Positions 1 through 9,403 of a stretch of DNA of 64,000 nucleotides are shown here, one piece after another. Made by a program: the position numbers and the translations under genes. Origin of the DNA: Tepidicaulis marinus (GTDB taxonomy: Bacteria > Pseudomonadota > Alphaproteobacteria > Parvibaculales > Parvibaculaceae); assembly GCF_000739695.1 (NCBI RefSeq), contig NZ_BBIO01000001.1, positions 62,001 to 126,000 on the forward strand, in the 5' to 3' direction. Position 1 is the stretch's first letter; every line of letters starts with the position of its first letter. The notes beneath the pieces are model-generated. The model ran no database searches. It had not been told where the DNA came from and was given only the letters and a program-made list of their open reading frames with translations.

Positions 1-144
1 ACCCCGGCAGCTTTTGCCCGTAAAGTGAAGGCCCGCGAGAGACCCGAAAAACCGGCAAGCTGAGAATCCTTCAAGACTGGCCCGCGCGCCCTGCCTAGCC
101 TTGCTCCCGAACAACCGTCAGGGACAACAGGCAGGAGCGGCCCC

Positions 145-617
145 ATGAACCTTCTCATTCCAACCGTCATCGAACAGACGGCGCGCGGCGAACGCGCCTA
201 TGACATTTATTCGCGCCTCCTCGGTGAGCGCATCATCTTCATGACAGGGGAGGTGAGCGGTGCGAGCGCGAGCCTCATTTGCGCGCAGCTGCTTTTCCTC
301 GAAGCGGACAATCCGAAAAAAGACATCCACATCTATATCAACTCGCCGGGCGGCATTCTGACGGCGGGCCTCGCCATTTACGACACGATGCAATATGTCC
401 GCCCGGATATCGCAACGCTTTGCCTCGGCCAAGCCGCTTCCGCCGGCTCGCTCGTCCTGATGGCAGGCGCCAGGTGGAAAAGCTCTACGCCCATCATTGC
501 GGGCGCACGGAAGAGGAAATGCACAAGGCCATGGAGCGCGATAAGTATTTCGCGCCCGAAGAAGCAAAAGCCTTCGGCCTCATCGATCAGGTTGTCGCGG
601 CCCGCCCCGCGCCCTAG
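145..617 (+). pseudogene. clpP: Broken ATP-dependent Clp protease proteolytic subunit
   Basis: The first 109 codons match ClpP closely: the N-terminal [19 protein letters not shown] stretch, the INSPGG loop and GQAASAGS with the nucleophilic serine. From about position 471 the match continues in another frame (VEKLYAHH..., [22 protein letters not shown]) to a stop at 617. Compared with E. coli ClpP about 40 residues are missing at the junction, including the MIHQP segment with the catalytic histidine. A single deletion of about 121 bp would explain both the missing residues and the frame change. An AGGAG ribosome site precedes the ATG. The product cannot be an active protease. A functional clpP is presumably elsewhere in the genome. 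An assembly error is the alternative. Confidence 0.85.
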
Positions 618-628
618 CTCTTTTCTTC

Positions 629-2152
629 ATGCGCGACCTCGTTCTCATTCTGGGGGACCAGCTTTCCCCTAACCTTTCCAGCCTGCGCCGCACGGATAAG
701 AGCCGGGCGCGCCTTCTCATGGCCGAGGTCATGGAAGAGGCCGCCTACGTGCCGCACCATAAAAAGAAACTGGCTTTCGCTTTTTCGGCCATGCGCCATC
801 ACGGCGCGGCGTTGAAAAAGGCGGGCTGGCAGCTCACCTACCGCAAGCTGGAGGAAACGGGAAAGGAGGGCTCCCTTGCCCGCGAGGTTGCCCGCGCCGT
901 CCAAGAACACCGCCCGCAGCGCCTGCTCGTCACCGAGCCCGGCGAATACCGGCTCAAAAAGGAAATGGAAAGCTGGGCGGAGCGCTTCTCGCTGCCCGTC
1001 GAGATTTGCCCCGACACCCGCTTCATCGCCTCTCATGAGGAATTCGCCCAATGGGCGGCGGGCCGCAAAGAACTGCGCATGGAATATTTCTACCGCGAGA
1101 TGCGCCGTAAAACCGGCCTTCTCATGGAAGGGGGCGCGCCTTGCGGCGGGAAATGGAATTTCGATGCGGAGAACCGCAAATCCCTGCCCAAGGGCCAGCG
1201 CTTTGCCGGGCCGCAGCGCACCGCGCCGGACAAGACCACGCGGGACGTGCTGGGGCTCGTCGACAAACGCTTCGCCGCCAATATGGGATCGCTATCGAAC
1301 TTCTGGTTCGCCGTCACCCGCAAGGAAGCGGAAAAAGCCCGTGATCATTTTCTGAAAACGGCGCTTCCCCTTTTCGGCGATTACCAGGATGCGATGGCAA
1401 GGGAAGAGCGTTTTCTCGCCCACTCCGTTCTTTCCATCTACATGAATGCAGGCCTCCTCGATCCGCTCGAAACGGCAAAGGCGGCGGAGGCGGAATATAA
1501 AGCCGGGCGCGTGCCGCTCAATGCCGCCGAAGGCCTCATCCGTCAAATCATCGGCTGGCGCGAATATGTGCGCGGCATCTACTGGCAGCGCATGCCCGGC
1601 TACACAGACAGCAATGCGCTGGGTGCCGAGCGCCCCCTGCCGGGTTTTTACTGGACCGGCGAGACGCAGATGGCCTGCCTGAAAGCGGCAATCGGTCAGA
1701 CGATCGAGGAAGCCTATGCTCATCACATTCAGCGCCTGATGCTCACCGGCACTTTCGCGCTTCTGGCCGGGGTGCGCCCGCAGGCGCTGCATGAGTGGTA
1801 TCTTGCTGTCTATGCCGACGCGTATGAATGGGTGGAAGCGCCCAACACGCTCGGCATGAGCCAATATGCCGATGGCGGCCTGCTCGGCTCCAAGCCTTAT
1901 GCGGCAAGCGGGGCCTATATCAACCGCATGTCGGATTATTGCAAAGCTTGCGCCTATAAAGTGAAAGAGAAGACGGGCGCGCAAGCCTGCCCTTTCAATT
2001 ATCTTTATTGGGATTTTATCGCCCGCCACGAGGCCCGGCTGAAGAGCAATCCGCGCATGGGTCCCATCTACCGGAACTGGGCGCGCATGGAGGCGGATCA
2101 AAAGAAAGCCATCCGCGCCTCGGCCCGCACCTTTTTGGAAAAGCTCGCTTAA
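629..2152 (+). CDS. phrB: Iron-sulfur bacterial cryptochrome/photolyase (FeS-BCP family)
   Basis: This 507-residue protein belongs to the FeS-containing bacterial cryptochromes and (6-4) photolyases, light-driven FAD enzymes that repair UV photoproducts. It starts with the family hallmark [15 protein letters not shown]. Four cysteines at 350, 438, 441 and 454 fall at the same residue numbers as the [4Fe-4S] ligands reported for Agrobacterium PhrB. The last three lie in [20 protein letters not shown]. The helical FAD domain occupies roughly residues 220-507. The ATG is 11 bp beyond the clpP remnant, and a small DUF2256 gene overlaps its 3' end on the other strand. The family call is secure; repair versus signalling cannot be told from sequence alone. 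Confidence 0.9.
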   Translation: MRDLVLILGDQLSPNLSSLRRTDKSRARLLMAEVMEEAAYVPHHKKKLAFAFSAMRHHGAALKKAGWQLTYRKLEETGKEGSLAREVARAVQEHRPQRLLVTEPGEYRLKKEMESWAERFSLPVEICPDTRFIASHEEFAQWAAGRKELRMEYFYREMRRKTGLLMEGGAPCGGKWNFDAENRKSLPKGQRFAGPQRTAPDKTTRDVLGLVDKRFAANMGSLSNFWFAVTRKEAEKARDHFLKTALPLFGDYQDAMAREERFLAHSVLSIYMNAGLLDPLETAKAAEAEYKAGRVPLNAAEGLIRQIIGWREYVRGIYWQRMPGYTDSNALGAERPLPGFYWTGETQMACLKAAIGQTIEEAYAHHIQRLMLTGTFALLAGVRPQALHEWYLAVYADAYEWVEAPNTLGMSQYADGGLLGSKPYAASGAYINRMSDYCKACAYKVKEKTGAQACPFNYLYWDFIARHEARLKSNPRMGPIYRNWARMEADQKKAIRASARTFLEKLA

Positions 2153-2304
2153 GGGCGCGCTGGCCGCCGCACCCGCCCCGCGCGCTTGCAGCGCTCGGAA
2201 CAATATTTCACCGCCTCCCAATCCCGCGCCCATTTGCGCCGCCAGCTGAAAGGGCGCGCGCAGGCAGCGCAGATCTTGGAAGGCAGGTCCCGTTTCTTTT
2301 TCAT
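2149..2304 (-). CDS. DUF2256 small zinc-ribbon-like protein
   Basis: A 51-codon gene reads MKKKRDLPSKICAACARPF, then a tryptophan- and arginine-rich stretch (SWRRKWARDWEAVKYCSERC), then a basic tail. The CxxC...CxxxC arrangement and the WRRKWARDW core are typical of the DUF2256/COG4338 family, which has no assigned function and is often found close to photolyase/cryptochrome genes. Its stop codon overlaps the stop of the photolyase gene on the opposite strand, so the two genes converge and share 4 bp. A metal-binding role connected to the photolyase is only an inference from position. Confidence 0.85.
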   Translation of the reverse strand: MKKKRDLPSKICAACARPFSWRRKWARDWEAVKYCSERCKRAGRVRRPARP

Positions 2305-2364
2305 GGCAAAGAAATAGGCCGCGCACATGGCGCGGCCATAAAGGATCGTTCAAAAAAAGCGGCC

Positions 2365-3315
2365 CTACTGCTTTTCGAGAAAGGCGCGCACATCCGCCGC
2401 GCTTTGTTCCGGCACTTCTTCCATGGCGATATGGCCGGCATTCTCATAGATCACCAGCGTGCTATTCGAAATCGCCTCATCGAACTTATACGCGTTTTCG
2501 ACCGGGATCAGAAAATCCTTCTCGCCCCAGAGAATAAGTGTCGGCACATCGATCTCACCGAGCCGGGCGGGCAGCACATCGTCTTTCATGCCGTAAAGAG
2601 AGAAGCGCTGCACCATGGCTTCCCGGTTGCCCTTGTAGCGGTTGAGATCGGAATAGCGGTCGATCATCTCTTCCGTAACCAGCGTGTCGTCCACGATGAC
2701 GTTTTTCAGCCCGTCTTCCACCATCGCCCGCGAGCCCATATAGGGCATGAGGTCCTTGACGATAGGCGTCGAGGCCATGCGGAAGGCGAGCGGCACCTCA
2801 CGGTCCGGCGACGCAGGAAAGCCGCCGGAAGAAACCAGAATGAGATGGGAGACCTTTTCCGGATAGGCGATGGTGTAATGCGCGGCAATGCCGCCCCCCA
2901 TCGAATTGCCGCCCAGCGCAAAACCGGTCAGGCCCAGCTCGCGCATCACCGCATCGAGAAAGTGGGCCATGGAGGCGCGTGAATAATCATCGCTCGGAAT
3001 TGCCCCGGTCAGCCCATGACCCGGCATATCGACGGTGATGAGGCGGAACGTATCGCCCAGCTCTTCAACCCAGGGCTCCCAGGTATGGAGCGAGGCGTTG
3101 GAGCCATGCACGAGCACCAGGATCTTGCCGTTCTTATTGCCCTGATCGCGGTAATGAGCGACAGCGCCGTCCGGCAACTCCAAGAACTGAGACTGCGGCC
3201 CGGCATATTTTGCAAGATCCTGCTTATCGAGCGCGGGCCGGAAAAGCAGAATGCCGAGCACGGCCACAGCCAGCACCAGAAGGACGGCAAGCCCGCCCAG
3301 AATTTTCTTGATCAT
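2365..3315 (-). CDS. Membrane-anchored alpha/beta hydrolase
   Basis: The 316-residue protein has one N-terminal membrane segment (about residues 4-25) followed by an alpha/beta-hydrolase fold. Visible landmarks are the oxyanion-hole HGSNA (70-74), the nucleophile elbow GNSMGG with Ser138, an acid candidate in LWGEKDF, and the catalytic histidine in NAGHIAME near the C-terminus. Substrate cannot be predicted; esterase, lipase or haloalkane-dehalogenase-like members share this pattern. It starts 9 bp after the HemY-like gene, so it probably belongs to the end of the haem operon. Confidence 0.85.
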   Translation of the reverse strand: MIKKILGGLAVLLVLAVAVLGILLFRPALDKQDLAKYAGPQSQFLELPDGAVAHYRDQGNKNGKILVLVHGSNASLHTWEPWVEELGDTFRLITVDMPGHGLTGAIPSDDYSRASMAHFLDAVMRELGLTGFALGGNSMGGGIAAHYTIAYPEKVSHLILVSSGGFPASPDREVPLAFRMASTPIVKDLMPYMGSRAMVEDGLKNVIVDDTLVTEEMIDRYSDLNRYKGNREAMVQRFSLYGMKDDVLPARLGEIDVPTLILWGEKDFLIPVENAYKFDEAISNSTLVIYENAGHIAMEEVPEQSAADVRAFLEKQ

Positions 3316-3324
3316 CTCTCCCCC

Positions 3325-4932
3325 CTAATCGCCGAGCGGGCGCACCCATTTGACCCCGGCCTCCTCATCCTCCTCATCCGCGCCCGGCCCCGGATCATCC
3401 GGCGCGGGCGGCAGAATGTCGGCCTCGTCTTTTTTCTGTGCGCCGGGCTGCGGCATGACAGCGGCAGGCCGCGCCGGTTCTTTTTCACTGGGCACGGCTT
3501 CAGCAGGTGCCGTTTCCGCTTCACTGCCCGTCTCTTCACGCACCGTCTTTTCACGCTCTGCCGGCAGCGGCGCGGCGGCGGAAGGGGCGGAAGCAACCGG
3601 CACGATCATGCTTTGCGGCACTTTCCACTCAAAAGCATCGAAGGCGCCCGTGCGCGGACAGACCGGCAGCCAGTCCTGGCTGACATAACCATCGCTTACC
3701 CAGGCTTCATCGCGCGGGGCATGGAGCGCGCGCGATAGCCATTCGCGCGCCCGGCCTCTATTGCCGAATTGCCCGTCCTCGATCTCCGCCATCAATTCGC
3801 AAATCCGCACGCTGGGCTCGCCCTCGGCGGAGCCTTCAAGAAAATGCCCGAGCGCGGCGCGCGCCGCTTCCCAGTCCCGCGAACCGATAGCGCCCTTGGC
3901 AAGCGCGATCCGGCTTTCCTTATGCTCTGGATTTTGCGCGGCCAGCGCCTGCACATGGCGGTGGCGCTCGAAGGCGCTTTCATCCCGGTGGACGGTAAGG
4001 AATGTGTCAAGTAATTCAGGATGCGGATGAAACGCCCAGGCCCGCTCGATAAGCCGTGTGGCCTTGCGCGTCTTGCCCTCCGCGCCCAGAAGCCGCGCAG
4101 CCAGCGTAACGGCGGGCGTGAAAGCCGGTTCCATTTCCACCGCCTCAGAAACCGTGTTCAAGGCCTCGGTCCGGCGCGCCTTGCCGCTCTCCGACATATC
4201 CTCGCGGGCTTCCGCCACAATTTCACGCGCTTTGGCGGTGAGCAGCACGGCGCGGCGGCGGCGGGCCTTGTCCCGCGGCACGAGACCGCCCGAGACCATT
4301 TTATCCAGCGTCTTCAGCGCGCCATCCCAATCGCCTTCATAAGTTTCAAGCTGGAATACGGCGTCCCCCGCCCAGCCGGTGCGCGGGGCTTCTTCCTGCG
4401 CGGCGCGGGCATGGAAAAGCGCGGCAACGGGATCGCCCGCCCGCTGCGCCTGAATGAAAAGCCCGCGGTGACCAATGACGGAGGTGTCCTTATCCTCCAG
4501 CATGGCGGCGAAATGCCGCTTGGCGCCTTCACTGTCCCCTTCAAGCTGCGCGGCTTGCGCGGAAAGCAGCATGGTCAAAGGCGGTCGGCCAAGGAGCCGT
4601 TCGGCCTGCGCTGCGCGCAGCCGCGCCTCGCGCGCATCGCCAGCGGCCACGGCCACCATGCCTTTGGTAAGCGCCAGATAGCCTTTGCGCTCCCGGCGCA
4701 CGGCAATGAAGGCATAAAGATCGCGCGGGGAGCGGAAAAGCCGGCGCGTCATCTGCCAGAGATAGACAAGCCCGCCCGCCAGAAGCGCGATGATGCCCGC
4801 GCCCACCACGAAGCTGGTGCGGATTTCATAACCGCGCCAATGGACGACAAGATCGCCCGGCTCCTGCGCGAGCCAGATCGCACCGGCGGAAAGCAGCACG
4901 AGAACGAGAAATATAGTCAGTACACGGCGCAT
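3325..4932 (-). CDS. hemY: HemY-like membrane TPR protein
   Basis: The 535-residue product begins with two hydrophobic segments (about residues 3-22 and 40-62) separated by a short periplasmic stretch containing VVHWRGYEIRTS, the pattern of the HemY N-terminal domain family. A long helical tetratricopeptide region follows, with conserved PRDEAWVSDGYVSQDWLPVCP near the end and a disordered acidic Pro/Glu/Ala-rich tail. This proteobacterial HemY is not the protoporphyrinogen oxidase of the same name; its role near haem synthesis is unclear. I chose the ATG at 4932, with a purine-rich GGGTGAGAGA just upstream, rather than one that would overlap the preceding gene. Downstream gene of the hemC-hemD-mitofilin series. 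Confidence 0.85.
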   Translation of the reverse strand: MRRVLTIFLVLVLLSAGAIWLAQEPGDLVVHWRGYEIRTSFVVGAGIIALLAGGLVYLWQMTRRLFRSPRDLYAFIAVRRERKGYLALTKGMVAVAAGDAREARLRAAQAERLLGRPPLTMLLSAQAAQLEGDSEGAKRHFAAMLEDKDTSVIGHRGLFIQAQRAGDPVAALFHARAAQEEAPRTGWAGDAVFQLETYEGDWDGALKTLDKMVSGGLVPRDKARRRRAVLLTAKAREIVAEAREDMSESGKARRTEALNTVSEAVEMEPAFTPAVTLAARLLGAEGKTRKATRLIERAWAFHPHPELLDTFLTVHRDESAFERHRHVQALAAQNPEHKESRIALAKGAIGSRDWEAARAALGHFLEGSAEGEPSVRICELMAEIEDGQFGNRGRAREWLSRALHAPRDEAWVSDGYVSQDWLPVCPRTGAFDAFEWKVPQSMIVPVASAPSAAAPLPAEREKTVREETGSEAETAPAEAVPSEKEPARPAAVMPQPGAQKKDEADILPPAPDDPGPGADEEDEEAGVKWVRPLGD

Positions 4933-4948
4933 TCTCTCACCCGCTCTC

Positions 4949-6283
4949 TTATCCGTTCTCTGCGGCAATACTTGCCATGACCGCCGTCTGAAGCGCGCCG
5001 ATGAGCGCCTCGCCCTGAAGGCGCGCCTCGGCGGCCTGAAGCCAGGGCGCGGCCGCCTCGCCCGCAGGCCCGCTTAATGCCTGGCCGGCTTCCACCGCGC
5101 CTTTGAGATCATCCTCGCCGAGCCGGCGCTCCATCCGGGCAAGCACCGCCTCCGTGCTGTCTCCTTCTACCTCACCCTGGCGGCGCACGGTGACGAGCGC
5201 GCTTGCATTCGCGGCAAGCTTCTCCCAAAGCCCGTCAGCGCCCTCCGTCTTTTCCGCATGCAGGACGCGGCCCACAAGATCGGGAAACCGCTGTTTGAGC
5301 GTAGCGAGCGAGGGCACGCCTTTTTCAGCTGCTTCTTCAAGCGCCTCGAGTTCGGGACGCTCTCCCGTCACGGCCTTGATCGCCTCGAGCTCGCTTGCAA
5401 AAGGCTGCCCGCCTTCAAAGGCCCGCGCGAGCCCGGCAAGCGCCGTGCCGAGCGCGGCTTTTTCCGCGCCAGACGGCTCATTGACCTTTTCGGTGAGCAC
5501 GGAAAGCTCTTCGCTTAAACCGGCCACTTGCGGGCCGAGCGCGCCGATCCCGGTTTCAAGCGCATCAAGACGGCGGTCATTCGCGCCGACTTTCGCGGCA
5601 AGATCGGCAGGCGGCAATTGCAGGCGCAGCGCATCGAGCTGGCCCTGCAGATCGGCAATCCCGGCTTTGAGTTCGGCAAGCCGTGCATCGCGCGTAGCGG
5701 CCACTTCTTCAAAACGGCTGTCGATCGCGGCAAGGCGGCTTTCCACCTTGCGCGCCTCCTGCTGGAGCACGGAAAGATTTTCTTCGATGCCGGTCACCCG
5801 CTCCGGCTCAAGCGCGCCGAGCTCTTCTTCGAAGCGGCTCATCTGCGTGCCAAGGCGCGAAGTTTCCGAGCGGGTGAAATCCATCGCCGCGGCAAGACGG
5901 GATTCGACGCTTGCAAGCCTGTCGCCATCCCCTTCGAAAGCCGTGCCGGGAAGCGCGCCGGAAAAATGCAGGAAAGCGCCGAGCGCCACCGCGCCGATGA
6001 GCCCGCCGCCAAGACCTGCGGCAAGTACCGGGCCGAGCGTCCCGGAAGCGCCATTGGAAGACATAGAAGGCGGCGCCTTAGAAGAGGCCTCGCTGCGGGC
6101 CGCCTCGTCTTCGCGCACTTCTTCGGCTTCCCCTTCGATGATGCGCGGATCGTCCTCGCGGCGCTTGCTACTGGCCTTCGCCTTCTGACCGGGGCGCAAA
6201 ATCTCCGGATCGCCCGATGCGCCCTCTGCACCGCCCTTTTGCGCCTTATCCTGCGGTCCGCCCTTATCCGTCTCGTCGCTCAT
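4949..6283 (-). CDS. Mitofilin-like inner membrane protein (COG4223)
   Basis: The 444-residue protein has a charged disordered N-terminus (about 1-85), a glycine-rich single membrane segment around residues 95-115, a long coiled-coil region (about 130-290), and a conserved helical C-terminal domain with VKQRFPDLVGRVLHAE-like sequence. This layout matches alphaproteobacterial mitofilin/Mic60 relatives encoded with hem genes, which are implicated in shaping internal membranes and membrane contact sites. The start at 6283 is supported by GGGAG 5-8 bp upstream. It lies between hemD and hemY in the same orientation. The family call rests on architecture and synteny. Confidence 0.85.
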   Translation of the reverse strand: MSDETDKGGPQDKAQKGGAEGASGDPEILRPGQKAKASSKRREDDPRIIEGEAEEVREDEAARSEASSKAPPSMSSNGASGTLGPVLAAGLGGGLIGAVALGAFLHFSGALPGTAFEGDGDRLASVESRLAAAMDFTRSETSRLGTQMSRFEEELGALEPERVTGIEENLSVLQQEARKVESRLAAIDSRFEEVAATRDARLAELKAGIADLQGQLDALRLQLPPADLAAKVGANDRRLDALETGIGALGPQVAGLSEELSVLTEKVNEPSGAEKAALGTALAGLARAFEGGQPFASELEAIKAVTGERPELEALEEAAEKGVPSLATLKQRFPDLVGRVLHAEKTEGADGLWEKLAANASALVTVRRQGEVEGDSTEAVLARMERRLGEDDLKGAVEAGQALSGPAGEAAAPWLQAAEARLQGEALIGALQTAVMASIAAENG

Positions 6284-6372
6284 CCCAACTCCCTTTAAGA
6301 CCGGCTCCTGCCTGCCGCCCCGGACATTGACACCATAGCCGTTTTTCCGCGCCAAAACCTCCCGCAAAGCGT

Positions 6373-7083
6373 TTAAGCCAGAAGATCGAGCAGCGCGTCC
6401 TCATTGGGCGCGCCCGCCACGGCAAAATCGCGGAAGGGAAGCCCCTCCAGAACTTCCCGGATACCCGGCGCGAGACAATAAGCGCAGGCAGACGCCAAAA
6501 AATCCGTCAGCCCTTCTTCCTCGCATAAACGCCGGAAAATCTCGCCCGTGCGCCGGGAATAAAAAAGCACGCCCTCGATGCGGCCCGCGCGCAGCGCTTC
6601 TGCTGCCTCTGCCGGAAAAGTTTCCGCGCCCGCCGCCTCGTAAAGCACGGCGCGTTCGACCTCGAAGCCCTCCGCCTCGAGCCAGGCTTTAAGGTCCCCG
6701 GCAATCACCGCCCCTGAAATATGGATGAGCCGCCCGGCACCCGGCACGCAGCGCGCGCGGGCAAGCGCGGCAAGCGCCTTGGCATCGCCCTCCCCTTCCA
6801 AAACGGTTTTAAAACCGGCCTCGGCGGCAAGCGCCGCCGTTGTCGGCCCGACGGCAAGAAGCGGCACGTCCTGCCAGGCGCTTAAATCGGCGCGGCGGGC
6901 AAAGGCGCGGATGCCGTTCGCGCTGGTCGCCAGAAGCGCCTGCGCCCCCGCCCGCTCCAGGGGTTTTTCGGGATGATAGCGGATGGTCAGAAGCGGCGCG
7001 CACAGCGCCTCATGGCCGAAATCCTTCAGCCGGGCCTCAAGCGCCGCGCCGTCTTCCTCAGGTCTTGTGACCAGCAGTCGCAC
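6373..7083 (-). CDS. hemD: Uroporphyrinogen-III synthase
   Basis: The 236-residue length and bilobed HemD pattern are typical: MRLLVTRPEEDG at the start, LLATSANGIRAFA in the first lobe, VGPTTAALAAEAGF near the middle and VLFYSRRTGEIFRRL in the second lobe. The enzyme cyclises hydroxymethylbilane with ring-D inversion to make uroporphyrinogen III, the branch point for haem and corrinoids. It follows hemC by about 30 bp in the same direction, so the two successive steps are co-transcribed. Confidence 0.93.
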   Translation of the reverse strand: MRLLVTRPEEDGAALEARLKDFGHEALCAPLLTIRYHPEKPLERAGAQALLATSANGIRAFARRADLSAWQDVPLLAVGPTTAALAAEAGFKTVLEGEGDAKALAALARARCVPGAGRLIHISGAVIAGDLKAWLEAEGFEVERAVLYEAAGAETFPAEAAEALRAGRIEGVLFYSRRTGEIFRRLCEEEGLTDFLASACAYCLAPGIREVLEGLPFRDFAVAGAPNEDALLDLLA

Positions 7084-7112
7084 CTGCGCCCTCCCTTGGC
7101 GGGGCTGAAAGC

Positions 7113-8042
7113 CTAATGCGTGATCGCGGCCATGAAATCGGGCCCGGCCTGCTCTTTCAAGGCCCGGGCAGCGGCAGCCCCCAGAAGCGCTGCTTCCGAT
7201 GCCGCGCCATCGGATTCGCAGCCCAGCTTCTCCGAGCCGTCCGGCTTCACGATTTCGCCGCGGAAATGAATGATCCCGTCTTCCAGCGTCGCATAGCCGG
7301 CGATCGGCGTGCGGCAGGAGCCGTCGAGCTCCTTCAAAAAGGCCCGCTCGGCGGCCATGCAGATCGAGGTTTCCTCGTGATTGAGCGGGGCGAGCATATC
7401 GGCCAGCGCCTCATCGTCCACCCGCCGCTCGATGCCGATGATCCCTTGGGCAATCGCAGGCAGCATTTCTTCGGGAGAAAGCGGCTGCGTCGCCGTTTCC
7501 AGCATGTCGAGCCGGGTGAGCCCGGCCATGGCAAGCAAGGTGCCGTCTGCCACTTCATCGGCAAGCTTGCGCATGCGCGTTTGCACATTGCCGCGGAAGG
7601 GCACGATTTCGAGGTCCGGCCGGTTGATCAGCATCTGCGCGGCCCGGCGCAGCGAGGAGGTGCCGAACCGCGCCCCTTCCGGCAACTCATCGATAGAGCC
7701 GTATTTCAGACTGATAAAGGCATCGCGCGGGTCCTCGCGCTCCAGCACGCAGTCGATGATCAGCCCTTCAGGCAGCACGGTCGGCATGTCCTTCATGGAA
7801 TGGACGGCCAGATCAATGCGGCTTTCGGCCAGCGCTTCCTCGATTTCCTTGGTGAAGAGCCCCTTGCCGCCGATTTCCATCAATTGGCGGTCCTGAAACT
7901 TGTCCGCCGTGGTCTGGATGATTTCCAGCACCACATCCTCTTCGCCGAGCCCGTGATGGGCGCGCAGACGGTTTGCCACCGTTTCCGCCTGAATGAGGGC
8001 GAGTTTGGAGCCGCGGGTGCCGATACGAATAGGACGTTGCAT
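7113..8042 (-). CDS. hemC: Hydroxymethylbilane synthase (porphobilinogen deaminase)
   Basis: The 309-residue product begins RPIRIGTRGSKLALIQA, the classic HemC N-terminus. It carries HSMKDMP, GTSSLRRAAQ and a cofactor-loop DGSCRTPIAGYA whose cysteine binds the dipyrromethane cofactor covalently. It polymerises four porphobilinogens to hydroxymethylbilane. The ATG at 8042 fits the conserved N-terminus; upstream in-frame codons give nothing HemC-like. hemC heads the leftward haem operon and is divergent from tsaD. Confidence 0.95.
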   Translation of the reverse strand: MQRPIRIGTRGSKLALIQAETVANRLRAHHGLGEEDVVLEIIQTTADKFQDRQLMEIGGKGLFTKEIEEALAESRIDLAVHSMKDMPTVLPEGLIIDCVLEREDPRDAFISLKYGSIDELPEGARFGTSSLRRAAQMLINRPDLEIVPFRGNVQTRMRKLADEVADGTLLAMAGLTRLDMLETATQPLSPEEMLPAIAQGIIGIERRVDDEALADMLAPLNHEETSICMAAERAFLKELDGSCRTPIAGYATLEDGIIHFRGEIVKPDGSEKLGCESDGAASEAALLGAAAARALKEQAGPDFMAAITH

Positions 8043-8185
8043 AGATGAAGCCGTGAGTGCTAGAGCGTGAACCAACTGGACCGGCCCCTTATACAGCCTT
8101 GGCCCCCAAATAACAGGGAGCATCGGCATCACTTTATAAGGGCGCCTAGATATGCGCCTTTCTTAAGAGGCTGGATGGCGGCGCG
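8043..8185. promoter_or_regulatory. Divergent promoter region hemC/tsaD
   Basis: This 143-bp gap separates two divergently transcribed genes and must hold both start regions. It contains two TTATA-type AT-rich patches near 8090 and 8134 in an otherwise GC-rich stretch, which are candidate -10 elements. I could not assign a convincing -35/-10 pair to either gene. Confidence 0.35.
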
Positions 8186-9241
8186 ATGACCCTCTCCCGC
8201 GATATGATCGTTCTGGGCCTGGAAACAAGCTGCGATGAAACCGCCGCCGCCATTGTGCGCCGGCGCGCCGATGGCACGGGCGAGCTTCTGGCCAATCAGA
8301 TTCTCAGCCAAATGGACCATGCAGCTTATGGCGGGGTAGTGCCGGAGCTGGCCGCCCGCGCCCATGTCACCCATCTCGACGCCCTGATCACTGCGGCCCT
8401 CAGCGAAGCAAAGCTTGATTTTACCGATCTTGACGGGATTGCCGCGACCGCCGGTCCCGGCCTAATCGGCGGCGTCCTGGTCGGGCTGATGACCGCCAAG
8501 GGCCTTGCCTTTGCCCACGGGCTGCCGCTGATCGGTGTCAATCACCTGGAAGGCCATGCTCTGACGGCCCGGCTGACGGACGAGGCGCCCTTTCCCTATC
8601 TCCTTCTCCTCGTCTCCGGCGGGCATTGCCAGCTTCTCATCGTGGAAGGGGTCGGGCGCTATGAGCGCCTCGGCGCCACGATCGACGATGCGGTGGGCGA
8701 GGCCTTCGATAAAACCGCCAAGATGATGGGGCTCGGCTATCCGGGCGGGCCTGCCGTGGAAAAAGCGGCGGCAAGCGGCAATGCGGACCGCTTTGCCCTG
8801 CCCCGGCCGCTGACCGGGCGGGAAGGCTGTGATTTTTCCTTCTCCGGCCTTAAAACCGCCGTGCGCAAAGCGCTGCTCGATCTGGAAGAGGTCGGCCCGC
8901 AGGACAAAGCCGACCTTGCCGCCTCTTTCCAGAAGGCAGTCGGCGATATTCTGGCCCGCCAGACCGGCAAGGCGCTGGAGATGGCCGGCGCCCGCCTCGG
9001 CCCCGCTCCCCGCCTTGTGGTGGCAGGCGGCGTCGCCGCCAACCGCTATTTGCGCACACGCCTTGAAGCGCTCTGCCAGGAGCGCGGCGCGCAGCTCATC
9101 GTACCGCCGCCGAAACTATGCACCGATAATGGCGCCATGATCGCCTGGGCCGGAGCCGAGCGCCTTGCCCTCGGACTTTCCGATCCGCTGGACCTTGCCG
9201 CCCGCGCCCGCTGGCCGCTCACCGACCTTGCCGCCTCTTAA
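8186..9241 (+). CDS. tsaD: tRNA N6-adenosine threonylcarbamoyltransferase
   Basis: The 351-residue protein has the TsaD/Kae1 pattern: [16 protein letters not shown] at the N-terminus, [13 protein letters not shown], a metal-binding HxxxH in [19 protein letters not shown] and a C-terminal [12 protein letters not shown]. With TsaB and TsaE it transfers the threonylcarbamoyl group to A37 of ANN-decoding tRNAs. An ATG at 8204 is an alternative start just before the conserved domain. In many alphaproteobacteria tsaD is followed by gpsA; here the prophage begins 97 bp downstream of its stop. Confidence 0.95.
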   Translation: MTLSRDMIVLGLETSCDETAAAIVRRRADGTGELLANQILSQMDHAAYGGVVPELAARAHVTHLDALITAALSEAKLDFTDLDGIAATAGPGLIGGVLVGLMTAKGLAFAHGLPLIGVNHLEGHALTARLTDEAPFPYLLLLVSGGHCQLLIVEGVGRYERLGATIDDAVGEAFDKTAKMMGLGYPGGPAVEKAAASGNADRFALPRPLTGREGCDFSFSGLKTAVRKALLDLEEVGPQDKADLAASFQKAVGDILARQTGKALEMAGARLGPAPRLVVAGGVAANRYLRTRLEALCQERGAQLIVPPPKLCTDNGAMIAWAGAERLALGLSDPLDLAARARWPLTDLAAS

Positions 9242-9256
9242 CGTCCGCTCCCGCAT

Positions 9257-9285
9257 AAAAAAAGCGCCGGCTAAAAAGCCGGCGC
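9257..9285. terminator. Hairpin after tsaD
   Basis: Nine-base arms GCGCCGGCT and AGCCGGCGC flank an AAAA loop. A run of seven As lies on the left side, so the U-tract appears on leftward transcripts; rightward tsaD transcripts would get the hairpin without a U-run. It could stop leftward phage read-through as well as protect the tsaD message end. Confidence 0.6.
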
Positions 9286-9333
9286 CAAGGTCTGAGCTTG
9301 GGGCTCAGGGGGGGTGCCGGACCCTCCATCGAT

Positions 9334-9338
9334 AAGGG
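9334..9338. repeat. Target-site duplication AAGGG, copy at the right (late) phage end
   Basis: AAGGG lies directly outside the terminal TG of the prophage and is repeated directly outside the terminal CA at 45079-45083. Five-base duplications are characteristic of Mu-type transposition. Confidence 0.9.
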
Positions 9339-9346
9339 TGTAGCGC

Positions 9347-9385
9347 GTCATTTGATTTTTCAGTGGTTGCCACTTGGTTTTGCAG
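9347..9385. promoter_or_regulatory. Right-end transposase-binding sites R1 and R2
   Basis: Two related 17-bp sequences lie 22 bp apart start to start: GTCATTTGATTTTTCAG at 9347-9363 and GCCACTTGGTTTTGCAG at 9369-9385. They match the left-end site (GACACTTGTTATTGCAG, reading inward) at 12 and 14 of 17 positions. The first begins exactly 8 bp inside the terminus, as does the left-end site. A 22-bp spacing also matches the length of Mu end-type sites. Confidence 0.8.
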
Positions 9386-9403
9386 CAACCTAGTTTTCCT
9401 CAG

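Noticed and set aside
1292-2353. Long antisense frame under the photolyase gene
   Set aside because: Shadow of the well-supported FeS photolyase and DUF2256 genes; no domain and no ribosome site.
9264-9285. Hairpin as part of the phage end
   Set aside because: It lies outside the TG terminus and its A-run fits a host or leftward terminator.
9242-9338. tRNA gene or integrase-type attachment site beside the phage
   Set aside because: No cloverleaf and no tyrosine or serine integrase; the DDE transposase and 5-bp duplication explain insertion.
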